A DNA stretch of 64,000 nt, taken from contig ONDO01000005.1 in NCBI GenBank assembly GCA_900316625.1, forward strand, positions 35,692-99,691, given 5' to 3'. The position numbers and the translations under genes are program-made. Of the stretch, positions 18,213 through 29,693 are shown piece by piece (the stretch's first letter is position 1; each line of letters opens with the position of its first letter). The DNA is from an uncultured Lachnospiraceae bacterium (GTDB lineage: Bacteria; Bacillota; Clostridia; Lachnospirales; Lachnospiraceae). The notes below the pieces were generated by a model. It saw only the letters and a list, made by a program, of their open reading frames with translations. It was not told the DNA's origin and ran no database searches.

Positions 18213-19112
18213 ATGAGCGACCCAAATAAGAAACTGAATAGTCTCATATTGAAGCTACAGAAGGAAACCGGCCTCAAACTTACGATTGCATCAGACAAGG
18301 ACCCTGATCAGGAGACGCTCGATAAGTTAGAGCATCTGATTTCTCAGGTAAAAACAACGTCGTCTAAGTCTTCCGTACTCTCCGGCTATCTGAATGGGGT
18401 CATCAGTGAATCCGAAGCCAGACAGCTTCTGATTCGTAAAGCATCCGATGAAAAACCTGCGGAACTCTTTCTCCTTCACTTTGATAATAAGCTCGACGAA
18501 GACAGTGGTGTACTCTCTGTCCTGTCCGAGCTCTTCGATACTTCAACAACCGAGATTCTTCGTATGGATGACAACGAAGTTCTCGTTCTTCATTTCCGAC
18601 ATAAGGAGCATGACATCTCAGAGCTCGAGGAAACAGCCGGCTATCTCGTAGATACCATGAATACCGAAGCGCTTGCTTCCGTATCTGTCTCCTACGACTC
18701 CATGGCCCTTGATTTCTCAGAGCTTCCCTTGACCTACCGCCACCTGAAGGCTGCCATGAAGATCGGTCGAACCTTCCGTACTTCAGAACGCATCTTTGGC
18801 TACCATTCCCTCGGACTCGGAAAACTGATTTCTTCCATCTCCAATGAGAGTGCCAGAGAATTTCTCGAGGAGGAACTTCCGGGCATCGATTTCCGTCAGT
18901 TTGACAGTGAGACCATGAACACCATCGAAGTCTTCTTTGCTTCCGGTCTTAATATCGCCGAAGCTGCCCGTGCGCTCTATCTTCACCGTAATACCCTGGT
19001 GTATCGTCTGGACAAATTCAAGAAAACCACTGGTTGCGACCTGCAGAACTTTGACGATGCAGTAAAGATCCGCATCGGTATGCTTCTTTCCCAGAAACTG
19101 AACCAGGAATAA
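18213..19112 (+). CDS. PucR/CdaR-family transcriptional regulator
   Basis: The 299-residue protein ends in the PucR C-terminal helix-turn-helix (about 238-295): IAEAARALYLHRNTLVYRLDKFKKTTGCDLQ, followed by DAVKIRIGMLLSQKL. The middle part (about 80-210) resembles the GGDEF-like domain found in CdaR proteins. No known N-terminal sensor domain is recognised. A GGGAGG site precedes the ATG. It follows the orphan sugar ATPase with a terminator between them, so it has its own transcript. The ligand and targets are unknown; the neighbouring ATPase is a possible target. Confidence 0.82.
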   Translation: MSDPNKKLNSLILKLQKETGLKLTIASDKDPDQETLDKLEHLISQVKTTSSKSSVLSGYLNGVISESEARQLLIRKASDEKPAELFLLHFDNKLDEDSGVLSVLSELFDTSTTEILRMDDNEVLVLHFRHKEHDISELEETAGYLVDTMNTEALASVSVSYDSMALDFSELPLTYRHLKAAMKIGRTFRTSERIFGYHSLGLGKLISSISNESAREFLEEELPGIDFRQFDSETMNTIEVFFASGLNIAEAARALYLHRNTLVYRLDKFKKTTGCDLQNFDDAVKIRIGMLLSQKLNQE

Positions 19113-19125
19113 TACCTGATATAAG

Positions 19126-19174
19126 AAGCCCCCAGTCGTTAGAATCAGCTCTAACCATTGGGGGCCTCTTTACA
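19126..19174. terminator. Bidirectional terminator
   Basis: A long hairpin (GCCCCCAGT...TTAGA and TCTAA...ATTGGGGGC) sits between the converging PucR-type and DUF6106 genes. Confidence 0.85.
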
Positions 19175-19228
19175 TAAATATCATCGTATGTATAGATAGG
19201 ATGCATGAACCATGCTTCTGCCATCTTC

Positions 19229-19762
19229 TTACAGTTCTTCCGGATACTCTTCTACCGTATGAATCTTATAGCGATCCATACGCTTTAACATATCAAGTAT
19301 CTCATCGTTCGGTTCCCAGAGAACCTTAATCTCCTGATTCTTCTCCTTGTTGTTTACAACCATGACATAGTAGCGAACACTCGGATCATGGGAGAGGCAA
19401 TCAAAAGTCTTCATTCCATTGCCAACGTATTGCATAACTGGCTTGGAGTGTGTCGGTGCCATTACTACAATATCCTCCTGGTGCACAGATACCAGGATTT
19501 TTCTCTTTCTACCACCCTTGACGCGGGCAATATCGATGGCTCCATTGGTATAATTATAGTCGAATTCAATTCTGAGATTCTGAATCTCCCACCATGCGAG
19601 CAGTGCAAAGAGCAGGGTCGGAATCAGAAAGATCCCCAGTGTAATAATGGAGAGGAAGACGTTCAGAATCGTAATTCCGATCGTGATATAAGCAAGAATT
19701 CTTGCTCCCTTCGGCTCCTGCCGTCTTACTGTCTGCTCGATGAAAATATCCTGCTGATACAT
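19229..19762 (-). CDS. DUF6106-like membrane protein
   Basis: The 177-residue protein has two hydrophobic segments close together (about 22-45 and 46-60) and then a soluble domain (about 65-177) containing VKGGRKRKILVSVHQEDIVVMAP. It looks like the DUF6106 family I associate with Lachnospiraceae, but I cannot confirm this without a profile search. The function is unknown. It is transcribed alone, with the converging terminator at 19126 downstream. Confidence 0.6.
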   Translation of the reverse strand: MYQQDIFIEQTVRRQEPKGARILAYITIGITILNVFLSIITLGIFLIPTLLFALLAWWEIQNLRIEFDYNYTNGAIDIARVKGGRKRKILVSVHQEDIVVMAPTHSKPVMQYVGNGMKTFDCLSHDPSVRYYVMVVNNKEKNQEIKVLWEPNDEILDMLKRMDRYKIHTVEEYPEEL

Positions 19763-19849
19763 ATGAATACCTCTTTATTGTTGATTTCTGAAGAGATAGC
19801 GTGCTTCTCTTCCTTCCTGCCCTATTATTGTATCGCACTTTGTATTACT

Positions 19850-19884
19850 AGAAAAGCGCCGACAGAATTCTGCCGACGCTTTCT
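19850..19884 (-). terminator. Terminator of the galactoside operon
   Basis: On the minus strand AAAGCGTCGGCAGAA and its near-complement ending GGCGCTTTT form a stem followed by a short T run, about 53 bases past the lacZ stop. Confidence 0.85.
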
Positions 19885-19936
19885 ATCATGAATCATATGC
19901 AAATGAAGGGCAAGCCTTACATTTCCGAAGGAAAAA

Positions 19937-22963
<3,027 letters not shown>

Positions 22964-22979
22964 TCATCCTTATTTCTAT

Positions 22980-23837
22980 TTACTTAACAGCACCGGTAAT
23001 ACCTTCTGCAAACTGTTTCTGCAGTACGAAGAAGATTACCATGGTAGGAATGGAGCAGAAAAGTACGCCCATCATCAGAACACCATAATCGGTGGTATAG
23101 CCGGATGCCAGGTTAGCAATCAGCATAGGCATAGTTCTTGCAGTATCACTGTTCATAACTACCTTCGGCCACAGGTAAGCGTTCCATGCGCTCATGAAGG
23201 TAATAACTGCTGCTGCAGCATAGGTGGATCTCATTACCGGAAGATACATACGGAAGAAGATCGCGAATTCATTTAATCCGTCGATTCTGGCTGCCTCCAT
23301 GATATCAGGAGGGAAGTTTCTGGAATTCTGACGGAACATCATGATCATGAAGGGTGTAGAGATTGCAGGAAGGATGAAGCCCCAAACCGTGTTCAGAAGT
23401 TTCATGGAAGAAATCAGCTTGAACAGAGGGATCATGGTTGCAACCTGCGGTACCATCATTGCAAGAAGAAGGATCGCAAACAGCTTATCTTTAGCCTTGT
23501 CATGGTAGAGCTCGAAGCCGTAACCTGCCAGAGAGCAGATGAAGAGGCAGAGGATAGTCTGTACGCTTGCGTAGAGGAAGGAATTTCCCATACTTCCCCA
23601 GAGAGTACCACCATTTTTGGTTGCGGACTGTTTTAAAAGGTTTGCGAAGTTAACTGCTGCCTGGTCACCGAACCAGATCTTACCTCTTGCAACATCAACT
23701 GTATTATTGGTAGCTGCTGTAATCATCCAGAAAAGAGGGAATACCGAGATGAAGGACCAGATGATCAGGAAGATATAAGAAGGAATCAAACGACGCTGAA
23801 TCTGGGATTTATTTCTTGTCTTAGTCACGAGAATCAC
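22980..23837 (-). CDS. Carbohydrate ABC transporter permease, MalG type
   Basis: The 285-residue inner-membrane permease has six hydrophobic helices and the EAA loop EAARIDGLNEFAIFFRMYLP (around residue 182), which docks the ATPase. It ends QFAEGITGAVK, the usual CUT1 MalG-type end. It overlaps the upstream permease by 17 bases and precedes lacZ by 19, so the three are surely co-translated. No ATPase gene is adjacent. Confidence 0.95.
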   Translation of the reverse strand: MILVTKTRNKSQIQRRLIPSYIFLIIWSFISVFPLFWMITAATNNTVDVARGKIWFGDQAAVNFANLLKQSATKNGGTLWGSMGNSFLYASVQTILCLFICSLAGYGFELYHDKAKDKLFAILLLAMMVPQVATMIPLFKLISSMKLLNTVWGFILPAISTPFMIMMFRQNSRNFPPDIMEAARIDGLNEFAIFFRMYLPVMRSTYAAAAVITFMSAWNAYLWPKVVMNSDTARTMPMLIANLASGYTTDYGVLMMGVLFCSIPTMVIFFVLQKQFAEGITGAVK

Positions 23838-24729
23838 CTACTTTCAGATTGATCAGGGACAGAATTGCGACCATGATGAAGATCAGGAAGGACATTGCAG
23901 ATGCATATCCAAAGCTGTGATTCTGCCATGCTGCATCATAGATGTAATGAGACATGGTCTCGGTTGTCTGTGCAGGACCACCCTTGGTCAGGTTCATAGA
24001 CTCATCGAAGAGCTGGAGGGTACCATTGATAGACATAATACCGGTCATAACGATCGTCGGCTTCAGGAGCGGAGCTGTAATCTTCCAGAAAGTCTGCCAG
24101 CCATTTGCACCGTCAATCTTAGCTGCTTCATATACGGAATACTCGATATTCTGAAGACCAGCCAGGAAGAATACCATGTTGTATCCTGTCCATCTCCAGA
24201 TCAGAGCAACGATGATAACTCCACGAGCAGTACTTGTGGTTCCGAGCCAGTTGATATTTGAGGAAATCCAGCCAAGCTTCAGAAGTACATCATTGATCAG
24301 ACCATTGGTTGCAAACAGGGACTTGAAGATCAGGGAATAAGATACCAGGGAGGTTGCACAAGGCAGGAAGACCATGGTTCTGAAGAGTCCTCTGCATCTC
24401 AGATCTCTGTTATTCAGAATCTGTGCAAGAAGCATTGCGAGTACCAGCATGATGGGTACTTCGATAATCAGATAGAGGAAAGTGACGAAGATAGATCTCG
24501 TAAATACCTTATCTGAGAACATCCATGTGTAGTTGAAGAAAATGGATTTTCCGGTCTCGGGCAGGAATTTCATGTTCGCAAGTGAACCGGTCTGCAGAGA
24601 CATAATAAATGCGTGGAACATCGGATAGAAGCTCATGATGAAGATCATGATGGATGCGGGAGCAAGGAAGATCCAACCTGCTGCCTGCTGCTTCTTCTGG
24701 ACGTTCATTCCTTTTTTTGTGTTTTTCAA
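23821..24729 (-). CDS. Carbohydrate ABC transporter permease, MalF type
   Basis: This partner permease of about 302 residues has six membrane helices and the EAA loop YEAAKIDGANGWQTFWKITAPLLKP. I prefer the TTG at 24729 because AGGGGGG lies 7 bases upstream; the ATG at 24786 (321 residues) has no ribosome site, and an internal ATG at 24708 is also possible. It is separated from the upstream binding-protein gene by a strong hairpin at 24821-24855. Confidence 0.9.
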   Translation of the reverse strand: MKNTKKGMNVQKKQQAAGWIFLAPASIMIFIMSFYPMFHAFIMSLQTGSLANMKFLPETGKSIFFNYTWMFSDKVFTRSIFVTFLYLIIEVPIMLVLAMLLAQILNNRDLRCRGLFRTMVFLPCATSLVSYSLIFKSLFATNGLINDVLLKLGWISSNINWLGTTSTARGVIIVALIWRWTGYNMVFFLAGLQNIEYSVYEAAKIDGANGWQTFWKITAPLLKPTIVMTGIMSINGTLQLFDESMNLTKGGPAQTTETMSHYIYDAAWQNHSFGYASAMSFLIFIMVAILSLINLKVGDSRD

Positions 24730-24820
24730 AGGAAATCCCCCCTTTAATAGAAGATATGAATTGGTTTCTTCGATGTCTTTTGACATCTAGTTCTCCCCAG
24801 AGGGATGGATCTCTGAGAAG

Positions 24821-24855
24821 AAAAACGGAGAGTCGGAATCTCCGACTCCCCGTTT
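24821..24855 (-). terminator. Intra-operon hairpin, likely partial terminator
   Basis: On the minus strand AAACGGGGAGTCGGA and TCCGACTCTCCGTTTTT form a near-perfect 15-base-pair stem followed by T residues. It sits 46 bases after the binding-protein stop and before the first permease, which would lower permease and lacZ expression relative to the binding protein. Confidence 0.85.
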
Positions 24856-24900
24856 CAGCTTTTATCGGATTATTGCAAGCAATTCTCTTTTCGCTGGAAA

Positions 24901-26256
24901 TTACTCTGCGCTCTCCATGGAATGAACAAGCTGTTCCTGAGCATCCTTAAGTGCGGTAGCAGTATCAGTACCATTGATGATGTTCTGGATTGCACCAGCA
25001 ACCTGGGTACGGCAAGGATAATGGAAATCAGACTGCTCAACGATAGGAACGTTTTCGCCCATTGCCACGATGTCAGCGTATATTGCCTGGCCATTGAAGA
25101 AATCAACACCCTGGTTGTAAACATCGGACTTACCAGCGCTAAGGCAGGTAGTGATTACACCACCATTGGTGAGAGCTGCATCATAGGTCTCCATTGCGCC
25201 TTCGCCACCACCAAAGGTATAAGCGAGGAAGTCTTTTGCAAGGTCAACATTCTTGCAAGCGCCGGTGATATAGAGGGAAGAACCACCGTTGGACGCGAAA
25301 CCTTCCTTACCATTTCCTTCAAGAGTAGGCATAGTAGTGATTGCCCACTTACCTGCGTTAGCATCAACCTGCTCCATGGTAGGAATGATCCAGTTACCAT
25401 TCATAACACCTGCAACCTTATCAGCTACGATGGTGTTGTCAGTGTAGTCAGACCAGTCATTTGCAAGGTAGAGAACATTGTCCTGAGCAAGCTTAACGAT
25501 AACGTTGATAACATCTGCAACAGTCTGGTTGGAATCAAGCTGAGGCTTTCCGTCAGCGAACTGGGAAACACCTTCTGCCTGAAGCATCATGTAAGGAAGA
25601 TCGTTTCCGTCACCATCCATGGAAAGAAGGTAAAGACCGGTCTTTTCATAAACTGCCTTACCGATTTCATCGAACTGATCCCAGGAGATTCCCTTCATGT
25701 CTTCTACAGTGTAACCAGCCTGCTCAAGAGCATCGGTTCTGTAAGCCATGATTACGGTTCCGTTATCAACGGGAGCACCATAGTGCTTGCCATCGATAGT
25801 GGAGTAGGAAAGCTTCTCAGCTCCGAAATCATCCCAGTTGATATCAGCGTCTTCAAGGCTCTGCCATGCGTTAGGATAATCGGTAACGTACTTCTTGATG
25901 TAATGATCCTGGAAAAGGACGATGTCAGGAAGCTGGCTGTAATCATCGGAAGAACCAGCAAGTGTAACCTTATCTTCAACATCGGAAGACTGGGACTGTT
26001 CCTGGATGATGAGCTTGAAATCGGGATTCTTCTTCTGATAAGCCTTCTCAGCTGCCTCGAGTGCAGGAATATTGAAGTTCTTATCCCATGCTGCTACGGA
26101 TAAGGTGTTCTCATCCTCAGAAGCAGTATCTACGGTAGTCTCTTCACCATCAGTAGAACCGGTTGCTGCATCAGAAGCACCATTACTTCCGCATGCTGCA
26201 AATGCGCTGACTGCCAGTACCCCTACCAGCATCATTGACAAAACTTTCTTTTTCAT
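24901..26256 (-). CDS. Sugar ABC transporter substrate-binding lipoprotein
   Basis: The 451-residue protein has a lipoprotein signal (MKKKVLSMMLVGVLAVSAFA, then C22 in AFAAC) and a low-complexity Gly/Ser/Thr/Asp linker (about 24-50), then a family 1 extracellular solute-binding fold with WDQFDEIGKAVYEKTG, GNWIIPTMEQ and SSLYITGACKN. It is anchored on the outer face and delivers sugar to the two permeases downstream. It is first in the structural operon behind the AraC-type regulator. The substrate is probably a beta-galactoside, inferred from lacZ. Confidence 0.95.
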   Translation of the reverse strand: MKKKVLSMMLVGVLAVSAFAACGSNGASDAATGSTDGEETTVDTASEDENTLSVAAWDKNFNIPALEAAEKAYQKKNPDFKLIIQEQSQSSDVEDKVTLAGSSDDYSQLPDIVLFQDHYIKKYVTDYPNAWQSLEDADINWDDFGAEKLSYSTIDGKHYGAPVDNGTVIMAYRTDALEQAGYTVEDMKGISWDQFDEIGKAVYEKTGLYLLSMDGDGNDLPYMMLQAEGVSQFADGKPQLDSNQTVADVINVIVKLAQDNVLYLANDWSDYTDNTIVADKVAGVMNGNWIIPTMEQVDANAGKWAITTMPTLEGNGKEGFASNGGSSLYITGACKNVDLAKDFLAYTFGGGEGAMETYDAALTNGGVITTCLSAGKSDVYNQGVDFFNGQAIYADIVAMGENVPIVEQSDFHYPCRTQVAGAIQNIINGTDTATALKDAQEQLVHSMESAE

Positions 26257-26357
26257 ACAAACCCTCCTTGTAGGTTTTGGAAAGAATTTTCAATTCAACT
26301 CTGCACCCCTTGTACAAGTTGTATATTTTTCTTTCCATTTCTCTTGAATATGTGTCT

Positions 26358-26409
26358 ATTATATCTTGTCGAAGAGTTTATAGTGCGTAGAAAAAATCCT
26401 AAATAGTGC
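26358..26409 (-). promoter_or_regulatory. AraC-type activator site and promoter of the galactoside operon
   Basis: On the minus strand TATAAT is at 26358-26363, with no TTGACA-like -35. Instead a 7-base direct repeat, GCACTAT, occurs at 26380-26386 (covering the -35 position) and 26403-26409, 23 bases apart. A direct repeat over a poor -35 is the usual layout for activation by an AraC-family protein. Confidence 0.6.
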
Positions 26410-26450
26410 AAATTCGATTTATGATTTCGTTATTTTTTCGTTGATAATCG

Positions 26451-27392
26451 CTATTCTTTTCCTTCCCAGCCTTTTTCAGCACTGATCAGAAAATCCGTAA
26501 GAAGCCCGTTATGACTGCGTTCTTCGGTCTTCCACTGGTATGGAGTACGACCGGTAATCTTTCGGAAGTTCCGGTTGAATGTTGAAGGTGTCTGATACCC
26601 AACTCTGATTCCGAGTTCCTCCATCGAGAGATCCTCTTTTCTCATCAGACGACATGCTTCTTTAATACGAATCGAATTAATGTAGTCATTCGGCTTCATA
26701 TTCATGGCATCTTCAAAGACTTTGCGGAAGTGAGATTCACTTAGTCCGCACATAGAAGCCATCTCATAGATCTTGATATCCTCTGCATAATGATCATTTA
26801 CATAACCGATCGCCTTTTTGATATATTCACTGAGCTTATCGTTCTTCCTGGTCTGTACTCTTTCTTCGTCCAGACGCAGAGTTTCAATAACAAAAGCACG
26901 AAGATATCCTTTTACCGCATCCTTGTAATAGATCGGTTCTTCCCTGCACTCTCTGATAATAGAGAGGATCAGTTCTGATAGAATCGGATGGTTTGCTTTG
27001 GTTTTCATCGTACCATGCTTATTTACAATTCGAATGATCTCATCCACAGACAGTCTCGAATCCGCCATCTCATCACGAATGAAATTCTCGATATCAACAA
27101 ATAAGAATTCCCATTTACAGATATTGCCCGGTGCACTGACTGTCGTATGGGGAATGTTGGCTGGTATCACAGAAAACATATTCCCGCCATAGTGGTAGGT
27201 TCTGTCTTCAATGATCAGTTTCCCATTTCCATGGTAGCAGTATCCGATTTCCAGCAAATTGTGAAAATGTAACATACCTTCATATCCAAGACCATATTCC
27301 TGCTCCCAACCTTTTCCAAGCTTGGGTAATACATAATCGCCTGCAGGCAGTGTATAGTAGCGAAATTCAAGTTTCTTCTTCGTTTTTGTCAT
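26451..27392 (-). CDS. AraC-family transcriptional regulator
   Basis: The 313-residue protein (from the ATG at 27392 behind AGGAGGGG) has an N-terminal cupin-like sensor domain (about 15-160, with HFHNLLEIGYCYHGNGKLIIE-type strands) and a C-terminal pair of helix-turn-helices (about 210-310): AEDIKIYEMASMCGLSESHFRKVF and SMEELGIRVGYQTPSTFNRNFRKITGRTPYQWK. Readings starting further upstream lack a ribosome site. It stands 194 bases upstream of the binding-protein gene on the same strand and very likely activates it in response to a sugar. Confidence 0.92.
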   Translation of the reverse strand: MTKTKKKLEFRYYTLPAGDYVLPKLGKGWEQEYGLGYEGMLHFHNLLEIGYCYHGNGKLIIEDRTYHYGGNMFSVIPANIPHTTVSAPGNICKWEFLFVDIENFIRDEMADSRLSVDEIIRIVNKHGTMKTKANHPILSELILSIIRECREEPIYYKDAVKGYLRAFVIETLRLDEERVQTRKNDKLSEYIKKAIGYVNDHYAEDIKIYEMASMCGLSESHFRKVFEDAMNMKPNDYINSIRIKEACRLMRKEDLSMEELGIRVGYQTPSTFNRNFRKITGRTPYQWKTEERSHNGLLTDFLISAEKGWEGKE

Positions 27393-27486
27393 ATTCAATG
27401 CCCCTCCTATTCCCCTGGACCAGCATATAATTTGCAAATTCAACGGTTTAACGTGTAAAACCATAAGCATTTTCGCAACTTTTATC

Positions 27487-27516
27487 ATTATAGGCTTTTT
27501 TTTGCAAATTTGACAA
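27487..27516 (-). promoter_or_regulatory. Promoter of the AraC-type regulator gene
   Basis: On the minus strand TTGTCA (27511-27516), an 18-base spacer and TATAAT (27487-27492). The 12-base palindrome AATTTGCAAATT lies downstream at 27429-27440, and a related TTTGCAAATTT lies within the spacer. Confidence 0.65.
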
Positions 27517-27580
27517 TACTTTCGTTGCCTGCTTACTCAATGAAAAGTAATACGCCCTTTCGTGAAGCATTCGATAAATA

Positions 27581-27615
27581 AAAAAACCTGCCACCCAAAA
27601 CTTCGGGTGACAGGT
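27581..27615 (-). terminator. Terminator of rpsF-ssb-rpsR
   Basis: On the minus strand ACCTGTCACCC and GGGTGGCAGGT form a stem around GAAGTTTT, followed by seven T residues. Confidence 0.95.
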
Positions 27616-27637
27616 CCCATTCACTTAAGTATTACGA

Positions 27638-27895
27638 TCAATCCTGAACGTAAGGCATAAGAGCGATATGACGTGCACGCTTGATTGCGGTGGTCAGCTC
27701 TCTCTGATGCTTAGCACAGTTACCGGTGATACGGCGAGGAAGGATCTTACCTCTCTCGGAAACGTACTTCTTAAGGGTGTTGGTATCCTTGTAATCGATA
27801 ACAGCTTCTGCTCCGCAGAATACACAAACCTTTCTTTTTCTGTGCATCGGACGTCTTCTGGGTCCGCCTGCATGCTCTTCTTTATTGAATGCCAT
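27638..27895 (-). CDS. rpsR: 30S ribosomal protein S18
   Basis: The 85-residue protein starts [27 protein letters not shown] and has the S18 core [49 protein letters not shown]. The ATG at 27895 has AGGAGG just upstream; an upstream in-frame ATG at 27940 would overlap ssb. It keeps Cys residues (CVFC and C at GNCAKH), as in the zinc-type S18. It binds S6 in the platform of the small subunit. Confidence 0.97.
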   Translation of the reverse strand: MAFNKEEHAGGPRRRPMHRKRKVCVFCGAEAVIDYKDTNTLKKYVSERGKILPRRITGNCAKHQRELTTAIKRARHIALMPYVQD

Positions 27896-27917
27896 GTTAG
27901 AACCTCCTAATCTGGAA

Positions 27918-28364
27918 TTAGAACGGGAGTTTATCATCAACTCCGTCTGGAATGTTCATAAAATCATCTCCGGCGCCGCCGGCAGGCTGTGAAGGTGCGG
28001 AAGAACCGTCAAATCCACCACCCTGGGAATTGTAAGACTGTGAAGCATTCTTAGATTCAGCGAATTCAATGTTGTTGGCAATGATATTAAACCCGTAGAC
28101 CTTCTGGCCTTCTTTATTCGTGTAATTATCGTTCTGAATTTCGCCTTCAAGAAGAATCTTCGTGCCCTTCTTGATATACTTCTCAACGAACTCACCAGTC
28201 TTACCGAAAGCAGTACAATTAAAAAAATCTGCAGTCGGCTGACCATCTACCTTACGGCGACGATCAACAGCAAGGGAAAACTTCGCGATAGCGGTGTTAG
28301 ATGCTCCGCCGTAACGAACTTCCGGATCTCTGGTAAGTCTTCCCATCATAATGACTTTATTCAT
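27918..28364 (-). CDS. ssb: Single-stranded DNA-binding protein
   Basis: The 148-residue protein has an N-terminal OB fold (about 1-105, [36 protein letters not shown]), a Gly/Ser/Gln-rich linker and the conserved acidic tip DDKLPF, which binds partner proteins. It lies between rpsF (15 bases) and rpsR in the usual Firmicute order, which marks the replicative SSB. Confidence 0.97.
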   Translation of the reverse strand: MNKVIMMGRLTRDPEVRYGGASNTAIAKFSLAVDRRRKVDGQPTADFFNCTAFGKTGEFVEKYIKKGTKILLEGEIQNDNYTNKEGQKVYGFNIIANNIEFAESKNASQSYNSQGGGFDGSSAPSQPAGGAGDDFMNIPDGVDDKLPF

Positions 28365-28379
28365 ATTTTTCCTCTTTCT

Positions 28380-28676
28380 TTATGCTTCTGCGACGCTCGC
28401 TGAAACACATAAGAAACGAAGAACGTTGTCCATGATACGAACATCATTTTCAACCTGTGCAGGAACGGTGGGCTCTGCATCGAAACGGATGAAGTAGAAG
28501 AATGCATCATTCATCTTCTGGATCTCATATGCGGTGCGCATCTTGCCCTTTTCCTCAACGTCCGTAACAGTTCCACCATAGCGGGCAATAATTTCTTTTG
28601 CCTTCTCTACTGTAGCTGTTCTCGCATCGTCTTCGATCTTGGCATTAACAACGAGTGCTAATTCATACTTGTTCAT
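28380..28676 (-). CDS. rpsF: 30S ribosomal protein S6
   Basis: The 98-residue protein from the ATG at 28676 (AAAGGAGG upstream) reads MNKYELALVVNAKIEDDARTA, the standard S6 start; a longer reading to 28742 would cover the leader. The conserved MRTAYEIQKMNDAFFYFIRFDAEP follows. It pairs with S18, encoded two genes downstream. Confidence 0.96.
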   Translation of the reverse strand: MNKYELALVVNAKIEDDARTATVEKAKEIIARYGGTVTDVEEKGKMRTAYEIQKMNDAFFYFIRFDAEPTVPAQVENDVRIMDNVLRFLCVSASVAEA

Positions 28677-28696
28677 GCGATTAACCTCCTTTTGGT

Positions 28697-28732
28697 CTTG
28701 TGGCCCGGCGACACTACAAATGGCCGAGCAAG
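28697..28732 (-). ncRNA. Candidate S6:S18-binding leader of rpsF
   Basis: On the minus strand, 21 bases before the rpsF ATG, a hairpin forms from CTTG/CAAG and GGCC/GGCC with an unpaired CCG next to the inner helix. This fits the known S6:S18 autoregulatory mRNA motif (stem with CCG bulge), through which the S6:S18 complex represses its own operon. The structure was judged by eye. Confidence 0.6.
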
Positions 28733-28905
28733 GAAATATCATATACCACGATTCTGAATTCTAACATGGCCGGAGGTTTATTTCAATCACTTTTTGCCTA
28801 TTTTAGGGACCCTTAACAAAGTTTATGAATAATATACGAAGATTTTATTTTTTCTTCAGCATCTCAAGGATTTATTTATAAATGTAAAGCGACCCATTCA
28901 TTTTG

Positions 28906-29655
28906 TTATTCCCCAACCTTTACCCGAATCTTGTCCAGACTCTCCCCGATGGGATCTCTGATCACAAGATCTGCGTGAAGATCTCGCTCCGTGGCATCTC
29001 TGTTCATCACGACCAGATGCTCTCCGTTAAAATAATCCACCAGACCCGCTGCCGGATATACAGCAAGCGAAGTGCCACCGACAATCAGAAGATCTGCTCC
29101 TGCAATGGCAGCTACAGCTCCTGTCAGTGTTTTCTGATCCAGGCCTTCTCCGTAGAGAACTACATCTGGTTTGATATCTCCGCCACAGGCATCACATTTC
29201 GGAACACCATCATCTCTGTGACGGATCATATACTCTCCATCAAAAAACTTGTGGCAATTCTCACAGTAATTTCGATGAACACTTCCATGCAGTTCAAAGA
29301 CCCTTTTAGATCCTGCCGCCTGGTGCAATCCATCGATATTCTGGGTCACAATAGTGATGTCCTTCCCTGCAGCTTCTAGTTCATAGAGTTTCTTATGTGC
29401 CTTATTGGGAAGAATTCCCTTTGTAAGAAGCTTATCAAAATAGAAATCATAGAAGTCTTTCTTCTTACTCATATAGAAGCTATGGCTTAGTATGGTCTCC
29501 GGTGGATATTTGTAGGTCTGATGATAGAGACCATCCTGACTTCGAAAATCCGGTACGCCACTCTCTGTCGACACTCCTGCGCCACCGAAGAATACGATTT
29601 TCTCTGCATGGTCGATATAATCTTGCAGAATCTCTATCTTCTCCACTTTCTTCAC
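28906..29655 (-). CDS. cobB: NAD-dependent protein deacylase, Sir2 family
   Basis: The 249-residue sirtuin removes acetyl or other acyl groups from lysines using NAD+. NAD-binding motif [15 protein letters not shown] is at 25-39, TQNIDGLH at 104-111, catalytic His123 in ELHGS, and the zinc Cys are 131, 134, 154 and 157. No signal or membrane segment. It is alone on its transcript as far as I can see; the following 163 bases hold the rpsF promoter region. Confidence 0.94.
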   Translation of the reverse strand: MKKVEKIEILQDYIDHAEKIVFFGGAGVSTESGVPDFRSQDGLYHQTYKYPPETILSHSFYMSKKKDFYDFYFDKLLTKGILPNKAHKKLYELEAAGKDITIVTQNIDGLHQAAGSKRVFELHGSVHRNYCENCHKFFDGEYMIRHRDDGVPKCDACGGDIKPDVVLYGEGLDQKTLTGAVAAIAGADLLIVGGTSLAVYPAAGLVDYFNGEHLVVMNRDATERDLHADLVIRDPIGESLDKIRVKVGE

Positions 29656-29693
29656 TCCCCTTTCTAACCTTTATATACCCAAAGAAACAGCAC

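Noticed and set aside
24922-26103. 393-codon open frame on the plus strand
   Set aside because: Antisense shadow of the lipoprotein gene; no ribosome site and no motifs.
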